The position numbers were made by a program, and so were the translations under genes. A stretch of 64,000 bases of DNA from Haloarcula argentinensis DSM 12282 (GTDB lineage: Archaea; Halobacteriota; Halobacteria; Halobacteriales; Haloarculaceae), in contig AOLX01000027.1 in NCBI GenBank assembly GCA_000336895.1, positions 193,573 through 257,572 on the forward strand. The letters are read 5' to 3'. This document shows positions 40,259 through 49,339 of the stretch, piece by piece. Under the pieces are notes generated by a model. That model was given only the letters and a program-made list of their open reading frames with translations. It made no database searches and was not told the DNA's origin. Positions within the stretch are counted from its first letter, which is position 1, and every line of letters starts with the position of its first letter.

Positions 40259-43200
40259 TCATTGCACCGTCGAGTTGTCACGGACGTCGAAGTCCTTCTG
40301 TGTCCCGACGTCGTTCACGTCCTGCGGGAAGTCGAAGTCGAGGTCCACGTCAATATTGTACCGGTCCAGTACCTCCGGCGTCGCCGGGTTGACCGCGACC
40401 ATCGATACTTTCGTCTCCTGCATCTGGGTTTCAACGTCGTAGCCGCGAGACGTGATGGCGTTCGCTGAGTCCCCGATAGCGTAGGGAACGTGCCCGTCAG
40501 GGTACTTGTCCTCCAGACTCTCGCCTTTGAACACGCCGCCCCAGTGGTACGGCAGGAACACTTCTCGGTCGTTCGGCCGGTCCGTCACGCGGGCTTTCAC
40601 CAGCACAGATCCACGGTCCGTCGAGGAGATGACGACAAGGTCACCGCCGTCGACGCCGAGTTCCTCAGCCTTGTTCGGCGTTATCTCCGCGTACATGTGC
40701 GGCTGGAGGTCAGCGGTGTGGATGTTGTTCCGCGTCTCCGCACCGCCGCCCTGGTGTTCGACCTGCCGCCCGCTGGTCATTATCGTGTCTAGGTCCGGGC
40801 CGTCGTCCTGATTGTGGATGATGTCCGTGGCCCGTTCCTGCTCGACGAGGTTGTTCTGGTCGAGCCGGTAGAAGTTCCGCTGCTGACCGTTGGCCGGCCA
40901 CTCGTTCAGCAGTTCCGTGTCCGGCCCCTCGATTGGCTCGCGGTGGACCGGTACCTTGTCGAGGAAGCTCCAGACCACGGCTCGCGCCCGGCCCCGTCCC
41001 GTGGGCGCATCGGGCTGGCTGAAGTCGTACTGCTCGTAGAATTCGGGGTCGACGCCTTCCCCGATCATCGTTTCAAGGTACTCGTCGAACACTGCGCTCC
41101 CGGTGTCGGGGTTGTTCAGCGCCTGCGCGGCGGTGTACACCGACTCCTGGTTGTCGAGTGCGTACTGTTGCGGGATGGTGAGTTCGTCCGGCTGTACCTC
41201 CTGGGTCGGGTCGATGAGGCTCTGTGGCGGCGTCACCTTCCAGCCAGGGTACTCCGGGATGCCGTGGATCATGCCGTCCGCAGCCGTGTCGTCGTCGTCG
41301 GCCCATGCGGGGTTGTACGGTGCCCGGGTCAGATCGAGCGCTTCCTCCTGACTCTCGTAGCGGTCGCCGACAGCGTCGAGCGTCTCCTGCATCGGGTAGT
41401 CGTCGTCTGTCGGCATATCGGCCCAGTCTTCAGGCGTGGGTGCCGAGACGCCCCAGCGGGTCCGGAAGTCCTGACCCCCGTTGTTGGGGTCCAGATCGTC
41501 GTTCCAGATAATCGGCGTCCCCGGATGGTCTTCGCCCCAGCACGGCCAGGGGAGCATCCAGTATTCGCCCGCCACAGGCGTTCCTTCGGCCCCTTTGAGG
41601 TCCTCGTTGGAGAACGCGTAGTCGTACTCCAGATGTTGCTGGAGCCGTTCGGGTGTCTGCCGGTAGCCGATAGTGTTCGTCCCGAGGTTGAACTCGCGGA
41701 CGACGCCCTCGTATGAGGACTTCCCGTTGTATAGCTCCGAGCCCGCGCCCCAGTCAAAGTGTTCGCCAAAGCCCAGATAGCCAGCCAGTTCCTGCATGAT
41801 CTGGAGGTCCGGCTTGGAGTTGTGTGCCGGCGAGCGGACCGGTTCGGACCACTGGACCGACCGGTTCGTGTTGGTCAGCGACCGGTAGTGCTCGTACTGG
41901 CTAGACGCCGGCAACAGCAGTACCGGCGGTCCGTCCTCGTAATCCGGCAGGACGCTTGCCACCGAAGGGAACACGTCGACGACGACGAGCAGGTCGAGGT
42001 TCTCCATCCCCTCTTTCATCTGCTCCATCTCGCTGATGGAGTTCGCCGAGTGCCCCCAGAAGACCGCGATTTTCGTCTGGTCGGGCTGGTAGATCGGCGT
42101 TTCCTGATACCGGTCTTCCTGATCAAGCGCCGATTCGAACCAGCGGGCCACGGTCAGCCCGTTCTGGAACATCATCGAGTTCTCCGCCGGGTTGTTCGGC
42201 CCGTGGGCGGTGTTCGGTGGCAGCGAATCCGCGTCCTCACTCCCTTCGTAGGTCGGGCTCTGGCGGACGTACTTCTCCGGCGACATCACCTCGAACCGGT
42301 TGTACATATCCGCAAACGACGTGTCGCCGCTGGTCTCTGGGGTCCGGTCCCAGATTTCAGCCCACCATGACCAGCCACCCGGTGACAGACCGTAATACCC
42401 CGGCAGGATGTGGCTGGCGACCGCGAGGTCGGTCGCTCCCTGAACGTTCGCGTGTCCGCGCATGACCTGCAGCCCGCCACCGCTCCGGGCCGCACTCCCG
42501 GAGGCGAGGCTTGCCACCGCGTACGAGCGGATGTTCTGGGTCCCGTTGTTGTGCTGTGTCCCGCCCATCGCCCACTCGATCTGGACGTGTGGTCGGGCCT
42601 CGTCGATCATGTCGGCGATGCGCTCGATGTCCTCGGCGGACACCCACGTGATTTCCTCGACCGTCTCCTTGTCGTACTCGTCGAGTTCCGCGTCGACGTC
42701 TTCCCAGCCCTGGACGCGGTCAGTGAGCATATTCTGCCCACTTTCGTCCGCGTCGGGGTCCATCGCGAGCCCGTGCTTGTCACGGAGCTCTTTGATGATC
42801 CCCATCATCAGAGCCACGTCGGTGCCCGGACGGAACCGCATGAACTCGTCGGCGTGGGCTGATGTCTTCGTGAACCGCGGGTCCAGATTGAGGATGGTTC
42901 CGCCCCGTTTCTGCCCTTCGAGAATGTGCTGCATCGCGATGGGGTGTGCCTCAGCCGGGTTCTGGCCGATGATGATGTTCAGGTCGAAGTTCCGGTAGTC
43001 CTGAACAGTGTTTGTCATCGCGCCGTAGCCCCAAGTGTTTGCCAGTCCCGTGACTGTCGTAGAGTGACAGATACGGGCCTGGTGGTCGATGTTGTTCGTA
43101 CCCATAAACGCCGCCAGCTTCCTGATGGCGTAGGCCTCCTCGTTAGAGTGATGGGCGCTGCCGAGCAACATCACGCTCTCGCGACTGTGCTCCGCGTCGA

Positions 43201-43660
43201 CGTCGACAGCCTCGTCCGGAGAGGTGTCGTCGTCGGGCCACAGGGCCCGGATGTCTGTCGCCAGACGGTCGTACGTTTCGTTCCACCCGAGTTTGCGCCA
43301 CTCCCCGTCCTCCTGTATCATCGGGTGTTTGAGACGCTTCTCGGAGTGTTCGGTCTCGTATATGCCGGCCCCTTTCGAGCAGAGCGACCCGGCATTTATT
43401 GGGTGTTCATGCCACGGCTCCATGCCGACGAAGGAATTACCCTCCCGCTCACCACGGAAGCCACAGCCCACCGAGCAGTAGTTGCAGATCGTCTTGGTCA
43501 GTTCGGTGTCCGTGTCTGTCCCGTCCGTTTCCTCGCCGTCCTCCTGGAGTGCCCGACCAGCGCCGCTAACGCCGAGCGCGACCCCGCCCGCGAGGGCGCT
43601 CGCCTTCATGAACGAGCGCCGGTCGAGATCCAGTGAGACTGGTTCCTGTTGTGTACTCAT
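40259..43660 (-). CDS. Tat-exported formate dehydrogenase catalytic subunit
   Basis: 1133 residues from MSTQQEPVSLD. The signal DLDRRSFMKASALAGGVALG is a Tat motif, so the enzyme acts outside the membrane. ICNYCSVGCGFRG with a later SLCSKG binds [4Fe-4S]; the rest is a bis-MGD molybdopterin domain ending in KARVTDRPNDREVFLPYHWGG. The active-site region reads ARICHSTTVTGLANTWGYGAMTNT, so it uses cysteine, not selenocysteine. FDH fits better than nitrate reductase because of the CHSTTV motif and the partner subunits. Confidence 0.88.
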   Translation of the reverse strand: MSTQQEPVSLDLDRRSFMKASALAGGVALGVSGAGRALQEDGEETDGTDTDTELTKTICNYCSVGCGFRGEREGNSFVGMEPWHEHPINAGSLCSKGAGIYETEHSEKRLKHPMIQEDGEWRKLGWNETYDRLATDIRALWPDDDTSPDEAVDVDAEHSRESVMLLGSAHHSNEEAYAIRKLAAFMGTNNIDHQARICHSTTVTGLANTWGYGAMTNTVQDYRNFDLNIIIGQNPAEAHPIAMQHILEGQKRGGTILNLDPRFTKTSAHADEFMRFRPGTDVALMMGIIKELRDKHGLAMDPDADESGQNMLTDRVQGWEDVDAELDEYDKETVEEITWVSAEDIERIADMIDEARPHVQIEWAMGGTQHNNGTQNIRSYAVASLASGSAARSGGGLQVMRGHANVQGATDLAVASHILPGYYGLSPGGWSWWAEIWDRTPETSGDTSFADMYNRFEVMSPEKYVRQSPTYEGSEDADSLPPNTAHGPNNPAENSMMFQNGLTVARWFESALDQEDRYQETPIYQPDQTKIAVFWGHSANSISEMEQMKEGMENLDLLVVVDVFPSVASVLPDYEDGPPVLLLPASSQYEHYRSLTNTNRSVQWSEPVRSPAHNSKPDLQIMQELAGYLGFGEHFDWGAGSELYNGKSSYEGVVREFNLGTNTIGYRQTPERLQQHLEYDYAFSNEDLKGAEGTPVAGEYWMLPWPCWGEDHPGTPIIWNDDLDPNNGGQDFRTRWGVSAPTPEDWADMPTDDDYPMQETLDAVGDRYESQEEALDLTRAPYNPAWADDDDTAADGMIHGIPEYPGWKVTPPQSLIDPTQEVQPDELTIPQQYALDNQESVYTAAQALNNPDTGSAVFDEYLETMIGEGVDPEFYEQYDFSQPDAPTGRGRARAVVWSFLDKVPVHREPIEGPDTELLNEWPANGQQRNFYRLDQNNLVEQERATDIIHNQDDGPDLDTIMTSGRQVEHQGGGAETRNNIHTADLQPHMYAEITPNKAEELGVDGGDLVVISSTDRGSVLVKARVTDRPNDREVFLPYHWGGVFKGESLEDKYPDGHVPYAIGDSANAITSRGYDVETQMQETKVSMVAVNPATPEVLDRYNIDVDLDFDFPQDVNDVGTQKDFDVRDNSTVQ

Positions 43661-43790
43661 GGTGAATGGTGCCCACCCATTACCGATGCTGTCCGTGTTT
43701 GCCACGAGATCTGGTTTGTCATTGTCTATCTAGCCGTTGCACAAATTCAATTCCCTCCATGATAAAATGTGTCATAGTTAGCCATTATAG

Positions 43791-43798
43791 TTCATGAA
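43791..43798. promoter_or_regulatory. TTCATGAA palindrome, fdh side
   Basis: The 8-bp palindrome TTCATGAA lies in the promoter region between the divergent genes at 43660 and 43894. A second copy is exactly 40 bp away. Confidence 0.5.
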
Positions 43799-43830
43799 AT
43801 TTTCTGGCCTCCCCAGTATTTAGGGTTGAA

Positions 43831-43838
43831 TTCATGAA
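43831..43838. promoter_or_regulatory. TTCATGAA palindrome, second copy
   Basis: Identical to 43791-43798, 40 bp centre to centre, about four helical turns. Extended context GAATTCATGAATA is also palindromic. This spacing suits binding of two dimers on one DNA face. Confidence 0.5.
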
Positions 43839-43893
43839 TAGATGTGTGAACACTCCGCAAGGTCTATTACTGGGACAGGATTTTGCATGATTA

Positions 43894-46029
43894 ATGAATA
43901 CAGGCGCCTTTGTGTGTTCCTGTGGGGGATCGTGTGACATCGACCTCGAAGCGGTTCGGGACGGTGTCAACGATGTCGATGTTGTCGCCAGTTCCGAACT
44001 GCTCTGTCAGGACGGCTTGGCGGGGATGTCACAGGTCATCGAGGAGTACGATCTCGATCAGGTCATCGCAACGACGCCGGAGCCGTCGTGTCAGGACCGC
44101 ATTCGCGGGCTTGCCGACGAACACGACCTCCATCCCGAGGCATCGGTGTTCGTCGACCACCGGGAGACCAACGCCTGGGTCCACGACGAGGCGGCGGCAA
44201 CCGACAAAACGGCCCGCCTTATCAACGCAACCCGGGCGGGGCTTCGCGAGGAAGCGCCATCGCGGACGGTGTCGAAAGACGCCGGCAACCGCGTTGCTGT
44301 CGTGGGTGACCCCGGCGCGGCGCGGTCGCTGACCGACGACGCCGCCGTGACGTTTATCGCGGATGGGCGGGAGTTCGCCGACGTGGAAGGGCTCGGCGAC
44401 GTGACGATGGAGCGCGGGCGCGTCGTGGATATCGACGGCTCCTACGGCGAGTACGAACTCACGCTGGAAGCCCGCGTCACCGACGACTGCATCGACTGCA
44501 TGGACTGCGTTCGAGAGGGGCCGGACGGAATGGTGACCGAGTTCCCCGTCGACATCCATCCGGACGCGCCCGACGGCGAGTGGACGAACACCTGCCCGAC
44601 CGACGCTATCGACCTGGACGGCGTCACCAATACTATCGAAGTCGACCAGGTCATCTACCCCGGGGGCCGCGACGACGCCCGCGGCGGCCGGCTTGGCTTC
44701 TACACCGGACCAGTCGACGCCGGAACCATTGCCGCAGTCGAATCGCAACTGGGCGGCATCGAGAAACCGCAGTTCCTCGACCTCGAAATGGATGTCTGTG
44801 CGGCCGGCGCGTCCAGCCAGGAGGGGTGTACGGCCTGCGTCGACGCCTGCCCCCACGGCGCGGTCGACCGGCCGACTATCGATTCCGTGGAGTTCGACGA
44901 AGTGGCCTGCGAGAACTGCGGGGCCTGCACGAGCGCCTGTCCGACAGGCGCAACACAGCTCCGCGAGCCATCGAACCGACGGCTCGCCCCCGAAGTCGAG
45001 GCGCTGCTGGAAGACGACACGGATGAGGACTTGTTTTCGCGGGGCGACAGCGCAGGTATCGACACGCAGGTCGTCGCGTTCGTCTGCTCGGAGTATGCCG
45101 CCGAACGGCTCCGCGCGCACGGACGCAAGGCCGTGCAGTCAGGCGACCTCGACTACCCGCCTATCCTTCCGGTTTCGGTCAACTGCACGGACACGGTCGG
45201 CGAGGCCCACGTCATGCACGCGCTTGCGGCCGGTGCGGACGGCGTCGCCGTCGTCGGCTGTGGCGGCTCGTGTCTGCACTCCGGCCCGGACCCCAAGCAA
45301 GAGCTAGTCGACCGGCTCAATCAGGCGACAACTGACCTTGGGCTCGGTGACCGGGTCGGCTTCTTTGTGCCCGAGGCCGGCAACCCCGAGGCGTTCGTCG
45401 AGTCGCTGTCCGGGTTCGTCGAGTTCGGGCTCGACAAGACGCCGATACCAGCCGGCGGCTACGAGGCGACCGGCCGCAGCGACACCGACCGTGAGGAGCC
45501 CCGCCCCAACCCCGAGTTCGACAGTCACGGCTGGACGCTGGAGAGCGTTCGAACCATCCTCGACCACGTGGAGCCCGAACGCGAGGTGATTCGTGGGCTG
45601 AAAGACTTCGGGGTCATGGACGTGAACGACGCGTGTACGCTGACGCCGACCTGTACGAACCTCTGTCCGACCGACGCCATCCAGCGGACCGGTGAGGGCG
45701 AACTGGCGTTCAACCACGCGGACTGCGTCAACTGCGGCCTCTGTGAGGAAGGCTGTCCGGAGACGGCAATTACGATGCACGACGGGCTGGACCTCTCCCT
45801 GCTTCCCGAGAACCGCGGCGGCGAGGCCTGGACGACCGTCCACGAGGGCGACATGCTGGAATGCGTCCGCTGTGGCAAACCGTTCACCAGCGTGGCTTCC
45901 GCCGATAAAATCGAGGCGGAGGTCGGCGACCAGGTCGAGGGGCTGGCTCCCGACGCCGACCACTCCGTCTTTGAGTACTGTAGCGACTGCCGGAGTCGTC
46001 TGCTGTTCGACCAGGGGGAGAAACGATGA
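43894..46029 (+). CDS. Multi-cluster iron-sulfur protein with a hydrogenase-subunit-like (MvhD/HdrA-type) module
   Basis: 711 residues. The N-terminus CSCGGSCDID resembles HdrA-like starts; CIDCMDC, CTACVDACPHG, CENCGACTSACPTG, CTLTPTCTNLCPTDAI and CVNCGLCEEGCPE give at least four ferredoxin-like clusters. The central part (VAFVCSEYAAERLRAHGRKA...GADGVAVVGCGGSCLH) matches the MvhD/FrhD type electron-transfer domain. Divergent from the fdh operon and coupled to a TorD-family chaperone, it is likely an electron carrier or hub for the formate dehydrogenase. Its partner is not proven. Confidence 0.75.
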   Translation: MNTGAFVCSCGGSCDIDLEAVRDGVNDVDVVASSELLCQDGLAGMSQVIEEYDLDQVIATTPEPSCQDRIRGLADEHDLHPEASVFVDHRETNAWVHDEAAATDKTARLINATRAGLREEAPSRTVSKDAGNRVAVVGDPGAARSLTDDAAVTFIADGREFADVEGLGDVTMERGRVVDIDGSYGEYELTLEARVTDDCIDCMDCVREGPDGMVTEFPVDIHPDAPDGEWTNTCPTDAIDLDGVTNTIEVDQVIYPGGRDDARGGRLGFYTGPVDAGTIAAVESQLGGIEKPQFLDLEMDVCAAGASSQEGCTACVDACPHGAVDRPTIDSVEFDEVACENCGACTSACPTGATQLREPSNRRLAPEVEALLEDDTDEDLFSRGDSAGIDTQVVAFVCSEYAAERLRAHGRKAVQSGDLDYPPILPVSVNCTDTVGEAHVMHALAAGADGVAVVGCGGSCLHSGPDPKQELVDRLNQATTDLGLGDRVGFFVPEAGNPEAFVESLSGFVEFGLDKTPIPAGGYEATGRSDTDREEPRPNPEFDSHGWTLESVRTILDHVEPEREVIRGLKDFGVMDVNDACTLTPTCTNLCPTDAIQRTGEGELAFNHADCVNCGLCEEGCPETAITMHDGLDLSLLPENRGGEAWTTVHEGDMLECVRCGKPFTSVASADKIEAEVGDQVEGLAPDADHSVFEYCSDCRSRLLFDQGEKR

Positions 46030-46652
46030 ACGACGCGGCTGTCTACGAGGCCCGCCTCGAACTGGTGGATTTCGTCATCGACGTATTCTGGGACGTGCCC
46101 GAGGAAGCGTTCGTCGAGCGGCTGTTGAGCGGCGAGGTGCAACTGCCGGAAGAGTCCATCAACGACCAGCTCGACGAGGGCTTCGAGATGCTCGAGGCGT
46201 GGATCGACGGGAACGCCGACCGATCAGTCTCGGTGGTGCAGGACGACCTCGAACGGGAGTACACGAACCTGCTTGTCGGCCCGCGACCGCCGGTGTTGCC
46301 TCACGAGACGAACTACCGCGAGGACACGGAGTTCATCGGCGAGGGACTCGCTGAGGTCGATGCCAGCTACGCCGCGGCGGGGTGGTCACCGCCCGAGGAC
46401 TACCCCGAGGAAGACGACTTCATCGCCGTCGAGATGGCGTTCCTGCGATATCTCATCGAACGCCAGCGCGAGGGCGACGAGGAGACGGTCGGCTACGAAC
46501 GGGTGTTCATCGAGCAACATCTCAGCGAGTGGGTCGTCGACTTCACTGACGAGATGCGCGAAGAAGCCGACGAGGGGCTGTTCCTCGCAGCGGCGCTCAT
46601 TTTCGAGGGGCTCGTCCGCTTCGAGGACGAGATTGTCGCGCAGATCGGGTAG
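46026..46652 (+). CDS. TorD/DmsD-family chaperone
   Basis: 208 residues, all helical. YEARLELVDFVIDVFWDVPEEAFVERLL, YTNLLVGPRPPVLPHETNYRE and FIEQHLSEWVVDFTDEMREEADEGLFLAAALIFEGLVRFE follow the TorD pattern. Such chaperones hold Tat-exported molybdoenzymes until cofactor insertion. Its start overlaps the stop of the Fe-S protein, and the likely client is the formate dehydrogenase alpha subunit. Confidence 0.82.
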   Translation: MNDAAVYEARLELVDFVIDVFWDVPEEAFVERLLSGEVQLPEESINDQLDEGFEMLEAWIDGNADRSVSVVQDDLEREYTNLLVGPRPPVLPHETNYREDTEFIGEGLAEVDASYAAAGWSPPEDYPEEDDFIAVEMAFLRYLIERQREGDEETVGYERVFIEQHLSEWVVDFTDEMREEADEGLFLAAALIFEGLVRFEDEIVAQIG

Positions 46653-46659
46653 CAGGGCG

Positions 46660-46893
46660 CTACCGGATTCGGAGCACGAGCCCCACGCTGGCGACGAGCC
46701 CAACGACCATCAGAACCTTCACCGCAGGCAGTAGGAACGCCATGGCCTGTTCCATGAAAAAGAGCGAACGCCAGGAGTGGACCGACCGTGCGATGACCGC
46801 GACGGCTCCCGCGCCCGCGACCAGCACGCACAGGAGTGTGACCGAGGCGACCGCGACGACGCCGAAGGGATTCGCACGCAGTCGCTTACGCAT
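46660..46893 (-). CDS. Small two-helix membrane protein (last of three)
   Basis: 77 residues from MRKRLRANPF: GVVAVASVTLLCVLVAGAGAVAV and AMAFLLPAVKVLMVVGLVASVGLVL. Overlaps the stop of the next upstream gene by 8 bp. One of three tiny membrane proteins encoded in tandem here; no family recognised. Confidence 0.55.
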   Translation of the reverse strand: MRKRLRANPFGVVAVASVTLLCVLVAGAGAVAVIARSVHSWRSLFFMEQAMAFLLPAVKVLMVVGLVASVGLVLRIR

Positions 46894-47161
46894 CGGGGAC
46901 CACCCGCCGACCGACGACGAGGACCACGTAGAGCGGGACGAGGACGACCAGCAGACGGCTGACGAATAGACCGATGAAGCTGATGGTCGATTCGAGGTGA
47001 ATCTGCCAGTGCCAGCTCCCTTTGAGTTCGGCGATGAGGCCGATCGTGCCGACGACAAGCAGTGACAGCGCCAGCAGCGTAGCGAGGGTGTAGACCAGAA
47101 TCCGAAGATATCCGAGGAGTGAGACGGCGGTCAGCCGGGAGTTCGATTGCTCGGTGGCCAT
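46886..47161 (-). CDS. Small membrane protein (second of three)
   Basis: 91 residues from MATEQSNSRLTA. Helices LRILVYTLATLLALSLLVVGTIGLIAEL and LFVSRLLVVLVPLYVVLVVG, separated by a loop with His, Trp and Glu (KGSWHWQIHLES) that might face outward. Its start overlaps the stop of the upstream gene (TGATG). Confidence 0.55.
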   Translation of the reverse strand: MATEQSNSRLTAVSLLGYLRILVYTLATLLALSLLVVGTIGLIAELKGSWHWQIHLESTISFIGLFVSRLLVVLVPLYVVLVVGRRVVPDA

Positions 47162-47310
47162 CAGGTACCCTCTCCGGTCCAGTGCTGCTGATAGATATCG
47201 TACGTGATGACGGCGAGAATGACCAGCCCGACGCCGAGGACCGCTGCGCCGGTGTCGGGTGGAAACGGGAGGTCCAGCCCCGATTTGGCATGAATAAGTG
47301 TAGTTAACAT
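47161..47310 (-). CDS. Short one-helix membrane protein (first of three)
   Basis: 49 residues from MLTTLIHAKSG, one helix (GAAVLGVGLVILAVITYDIY) with a C-terminal HWTGEGT tail. It heads a three-gene unit of overlapping membrane proteins, divergent from the DyP-like gene, so the four could form a membrane-associated complex. Function unknown. Confidence 0.5.
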   Translation of the reverse strand: MLTTLIHAKSGLDLPFPPDTGAAVLGVGLVILAVITYDIYQQHWTGEGT

Positions 47311-47406
47311 GGAATGTGGTACGGACTGCCAAATAAAAACCATTGCGACCTGTTATCTTGAGACAAAGTTTTTCTCCACGTAGCCCCACCCCTGTGATAG
47401 TATACC

Positions 47407-48624
47407 ATGACTTCGCGCCGCGGGCTGCTGCTTCGACTCTCCGCACTCACTGGAGCGGCCGGTCTCAGCGGCTGTTCGTCCCTGCTGGCCAGGCAAGCGG
47501 AGTCGCCGACGGGTGACCTCGAGCCGAACCCGCGGGCCGACGAACTCCCGATACGGCAACACGCCTGGAACGAGCGGCTTCGGAGCGACGCCGCCGGCAA
47601 CGACCTGCTCCCCCGTCACTTCCGGCTGTTCATGCTGGATCTTGATACGGAACCGTCGGACGCGGCCGCAGAGACCGTCGAGCTGGCGATGCGGACACTG
47701 GAAGACGCCTACGAGTTCGACAGCGGGGGACTCCTGCACATGCTCGCCTGGGGGACGAGTTACTTCGAGACCTACGGGTCGCTGAGCTCCTCGCCGATAC
47801 GCAGCCCGCAGGTCCTCTCCCGGACGGACGACCCCGGCCTGCAGTCTTTCGACGCGATGCTCGTTCTTGCGAGCGACGTTCCGTCGAACCTCACAGCCGC
47901 CGAGTCAGCGATGTTCGACACGCGGCCGACGCTCGCGGAGGCGGAGATCCAGAGCCGACTCGGCGACGTGTTCTCCATCGTCGACCGTCGCGGCGGATTC
48001 ATCGGTGGGGGACTCCCGGCGGCCCACGCCGACGCAGAAGGCGTCCCCGCAGATATCCCCGAGGAGTCCTACATGTTCTCCGGCTTTTTTGCCGGCCGGG
48101 CCGGCACGCAGGCCAGCGAGGACCGCGTCACCATCGACGACGGCCCCTACGCCGGCGGGACTACAATACACCTCTCGCGAATCAACGAGGCCTTCGACAA
48201 CTGGTGGGAACTTGCCCAGTCCGACCGCGTCCGGCGGCTGTTCTCGGCAGAGTTCTCTCCGGAGGACATCGACAGAGGTGACCTCCCCTTCGCCGACATG
48301 GTTCGCGAGCACGCGAGCAGCGAGGGAGCGGTCGGTCACTTCGAGAAGGTCGCCCGCGCCCGCAAAGACGGGGAGCCGATTATCCTCCGGCGGGACTTCA
48401 ACACGATCGACGGCGGTCAGGCCGGGATTCACTTCCTCTCGCTCCAGGCACGCCCGCGTGATTTCGAGGAAGTCCGGGACGCGATGAACGGCTGGTGGCT
48501 CCGGGAAGAACACGAGGAACTCCGGGACCGGCAGAACAACGGGCTGCTGGAATTCATCGAAGTCGCGTCACGCTCGAACTTCTACGTCCCGCCGCGTGAC
48601 AAACGGGCCTTCCCGGCCCCGTAG
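47407..48624 (+). CDS. Tat/lipobox protein resembling DyP-type peroxidase
   Basis: 405 residues. The signal peptide has SRRGLLLRLSALTGAAGLSGC, a Tat motif followed by a lipobox. VGHFEKVARARKDGEPIILRRDFN near residue 315 resembles the DyP heme-ligand region (H then ILRRG/RRDF), and GIHFLSLQARPRDFEEVRDAMNGW matches the DyP C-terminal repeat. The GxxDG distal motif of classical DyP enzymes is not obvious, so activity is uncertain. Related haloarchaeal proteins have family number DUF7405, as I recall. Confidence 0.65.
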   Translation: MTSRRGLLLRLSALTGAAGLSGCSSLLARQAESPTGDLEPNPRADELPIRQHAWNERLRSDAAGNDLLPRHFRLFMLDLDTEPSDAAAETVELAMRTLEDAYEFDSGGLLHMLAWGTSYFETYGSLSSSPIRSPQVLSRTDDPGLQSFDAMLVLASDVPSNLTAAESAMFDTRPTLAEAEIQSRLGDVFSIVDRRGGFIGGGLPAAHADAEGVPADIPEESYMFSGFFAGRAGTQASEDRVTIDDGPYAGGTTIHLSRINEAFDNWWELAQSDRVRRLFSAEFSPEDIDRGDLPFADMVREHASSEGAVGHFEKVARARKDGEPIILRRDFNTIDGGQAGIHFLSLQARPRDFEEVRDAMNGWWLREEHEELRDRQNNGLLEFIEVASRSNFYVPPRDKRAFPAP

Positions 48625-48678
48625 CTCTCGCTCACGCATCGGCTCAGATGGAAAAAGCGGCGCGTACCCGACAGCAGG

Positions 48679-48810
48679 TCACTGCTCGTCGTCGTTCGTC
48701 GTGTCGTTCTGGTTCACGTCACCTGGCCAGACACCGTGGTCCCAAACCTCGAAACCGTTGAACGTCTCTGTCGCACCTTGGGGCTTCCACTCAGTTGATT
48801 CGTGTGCCAT
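48679..48810 (-). CDS. 43-residue acidic protein
   Basis: MAHESTEWKPQGATETFNGF continues with EVWDHGVWPGDVNQND and an acidic end. The frame is open, starts with ATG behind an A/T-rich stretch and sits in a 230-bp gap, and the composition is protein-like. Hydrophilic, no family recognised. A short expressed gene is plausible but not proven. Confidence 0.45.
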   Translation of the reverse strand: MAHESTEWKPQGATETFNGFEVWDHGVWPGDVNQNDTTNDDEQ

Positions 48811-48854
48811 TGTATATCAACTGTCGCAGTGGCCGGGCTTAAGTTTTGGTGCCG

Positions 48855-49199
48855 TCACTCAGACGGCGTCCCCGGTGGTTTCTGCTCGTCCGTCACGTCA
48901 TCGAGGAACGCGTTGGCGTAGAGGTCGACGTGCATCTTCAGGGCCGTACTCTCGTCGATCCCGCTCTCTTCGGCCTGTCGACGGAGCAACGCGGCCAGTT
49001 CCTCAGTCGGTTCGTACCGTATCTCGCGGCCGTCGACCTCGAACGCAACGTCGTGGGACTGGGAGACGAGATGTTCGATCTCCAGTAACGCCTGCTCGAC
49101 TTTGGTTTCCATCGCCTCGTCGATGTCCTCTAATCGCCGGTCGGCCCACTCCTGGGCGGCCTCGTACAGGCGGTCGCTTACCTCGAAGGTGAGCGTCAA
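48855..49199 (-). CDS. Small helical protein, start TTG
   Basis: 114 residues. The TTG start overlaps the TGA of the zinc-ribbon gene (TTGA). LTFEVSDRLYEAAQEWADRRLEDIDEAMETKVEQALLEIEHLVSQS is helical; the second half contains VDGREIRYEPTEELAALLRRQAEESGIDESTALKMHVDLY. Unknown family; the third of three overlapping genes. Confidence 0.55.
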   Translation of the reverse strand: MTLTFEVSDRLYEAAQEWADRRLEDIDEAMETKVEQALLEIEHLVSQSHDVAFEVDGREIRYEPTEELAALLRRQAEESGIDESTALKMHVDLYANAFLDDVTDEQKPPGTPSE

Positions 49200-49339
49200 A
49201 ACGACACCCCCTTGCCCTCGAACTCGGGCGTCCACAGTGTCGTCTCCTCACACACCGGACACGCCTGCCGGCGCGGCTTCCCCTCGAACGCCGAGAGGTC
49301 TATCATCTGCCCGCATTCCTCACAGCTGTAGTACGTCAT
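49196..49339 (-). CDS. 47-residue zinc-ribbon protein
   Basis: Residues 1-6 are MTYYSC; CEEC at positions 6-9 and CPVC near 27-30 form a treble-clef or zinc-ribbon pair. Its ATG overlaps the stop of the upstream membrane protein, and its own stop overlaps the TTG of the next gene. A small regulatory or structural zinc protein of haloarchaeal type. Confidence 0.65.
   Translation of the reverse strand: MTYYSCEECGQMIDLSAFEGKPRRQACPVCEETTLWTPEFEGKGVSF

Noticed and set aside
40814..41716. Open frame of 300 codons antisense to the formate dehydrogenase gene
   Set aside because: Shadow of the molybdoenzyme gene; no motif, no promoter or start context.
43035..43075. Selenocysteine in the formate dehydrogenase active site
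   Set aside because: The frame has a cysteine codon in ARICHSTTV and no in-frame TGA.
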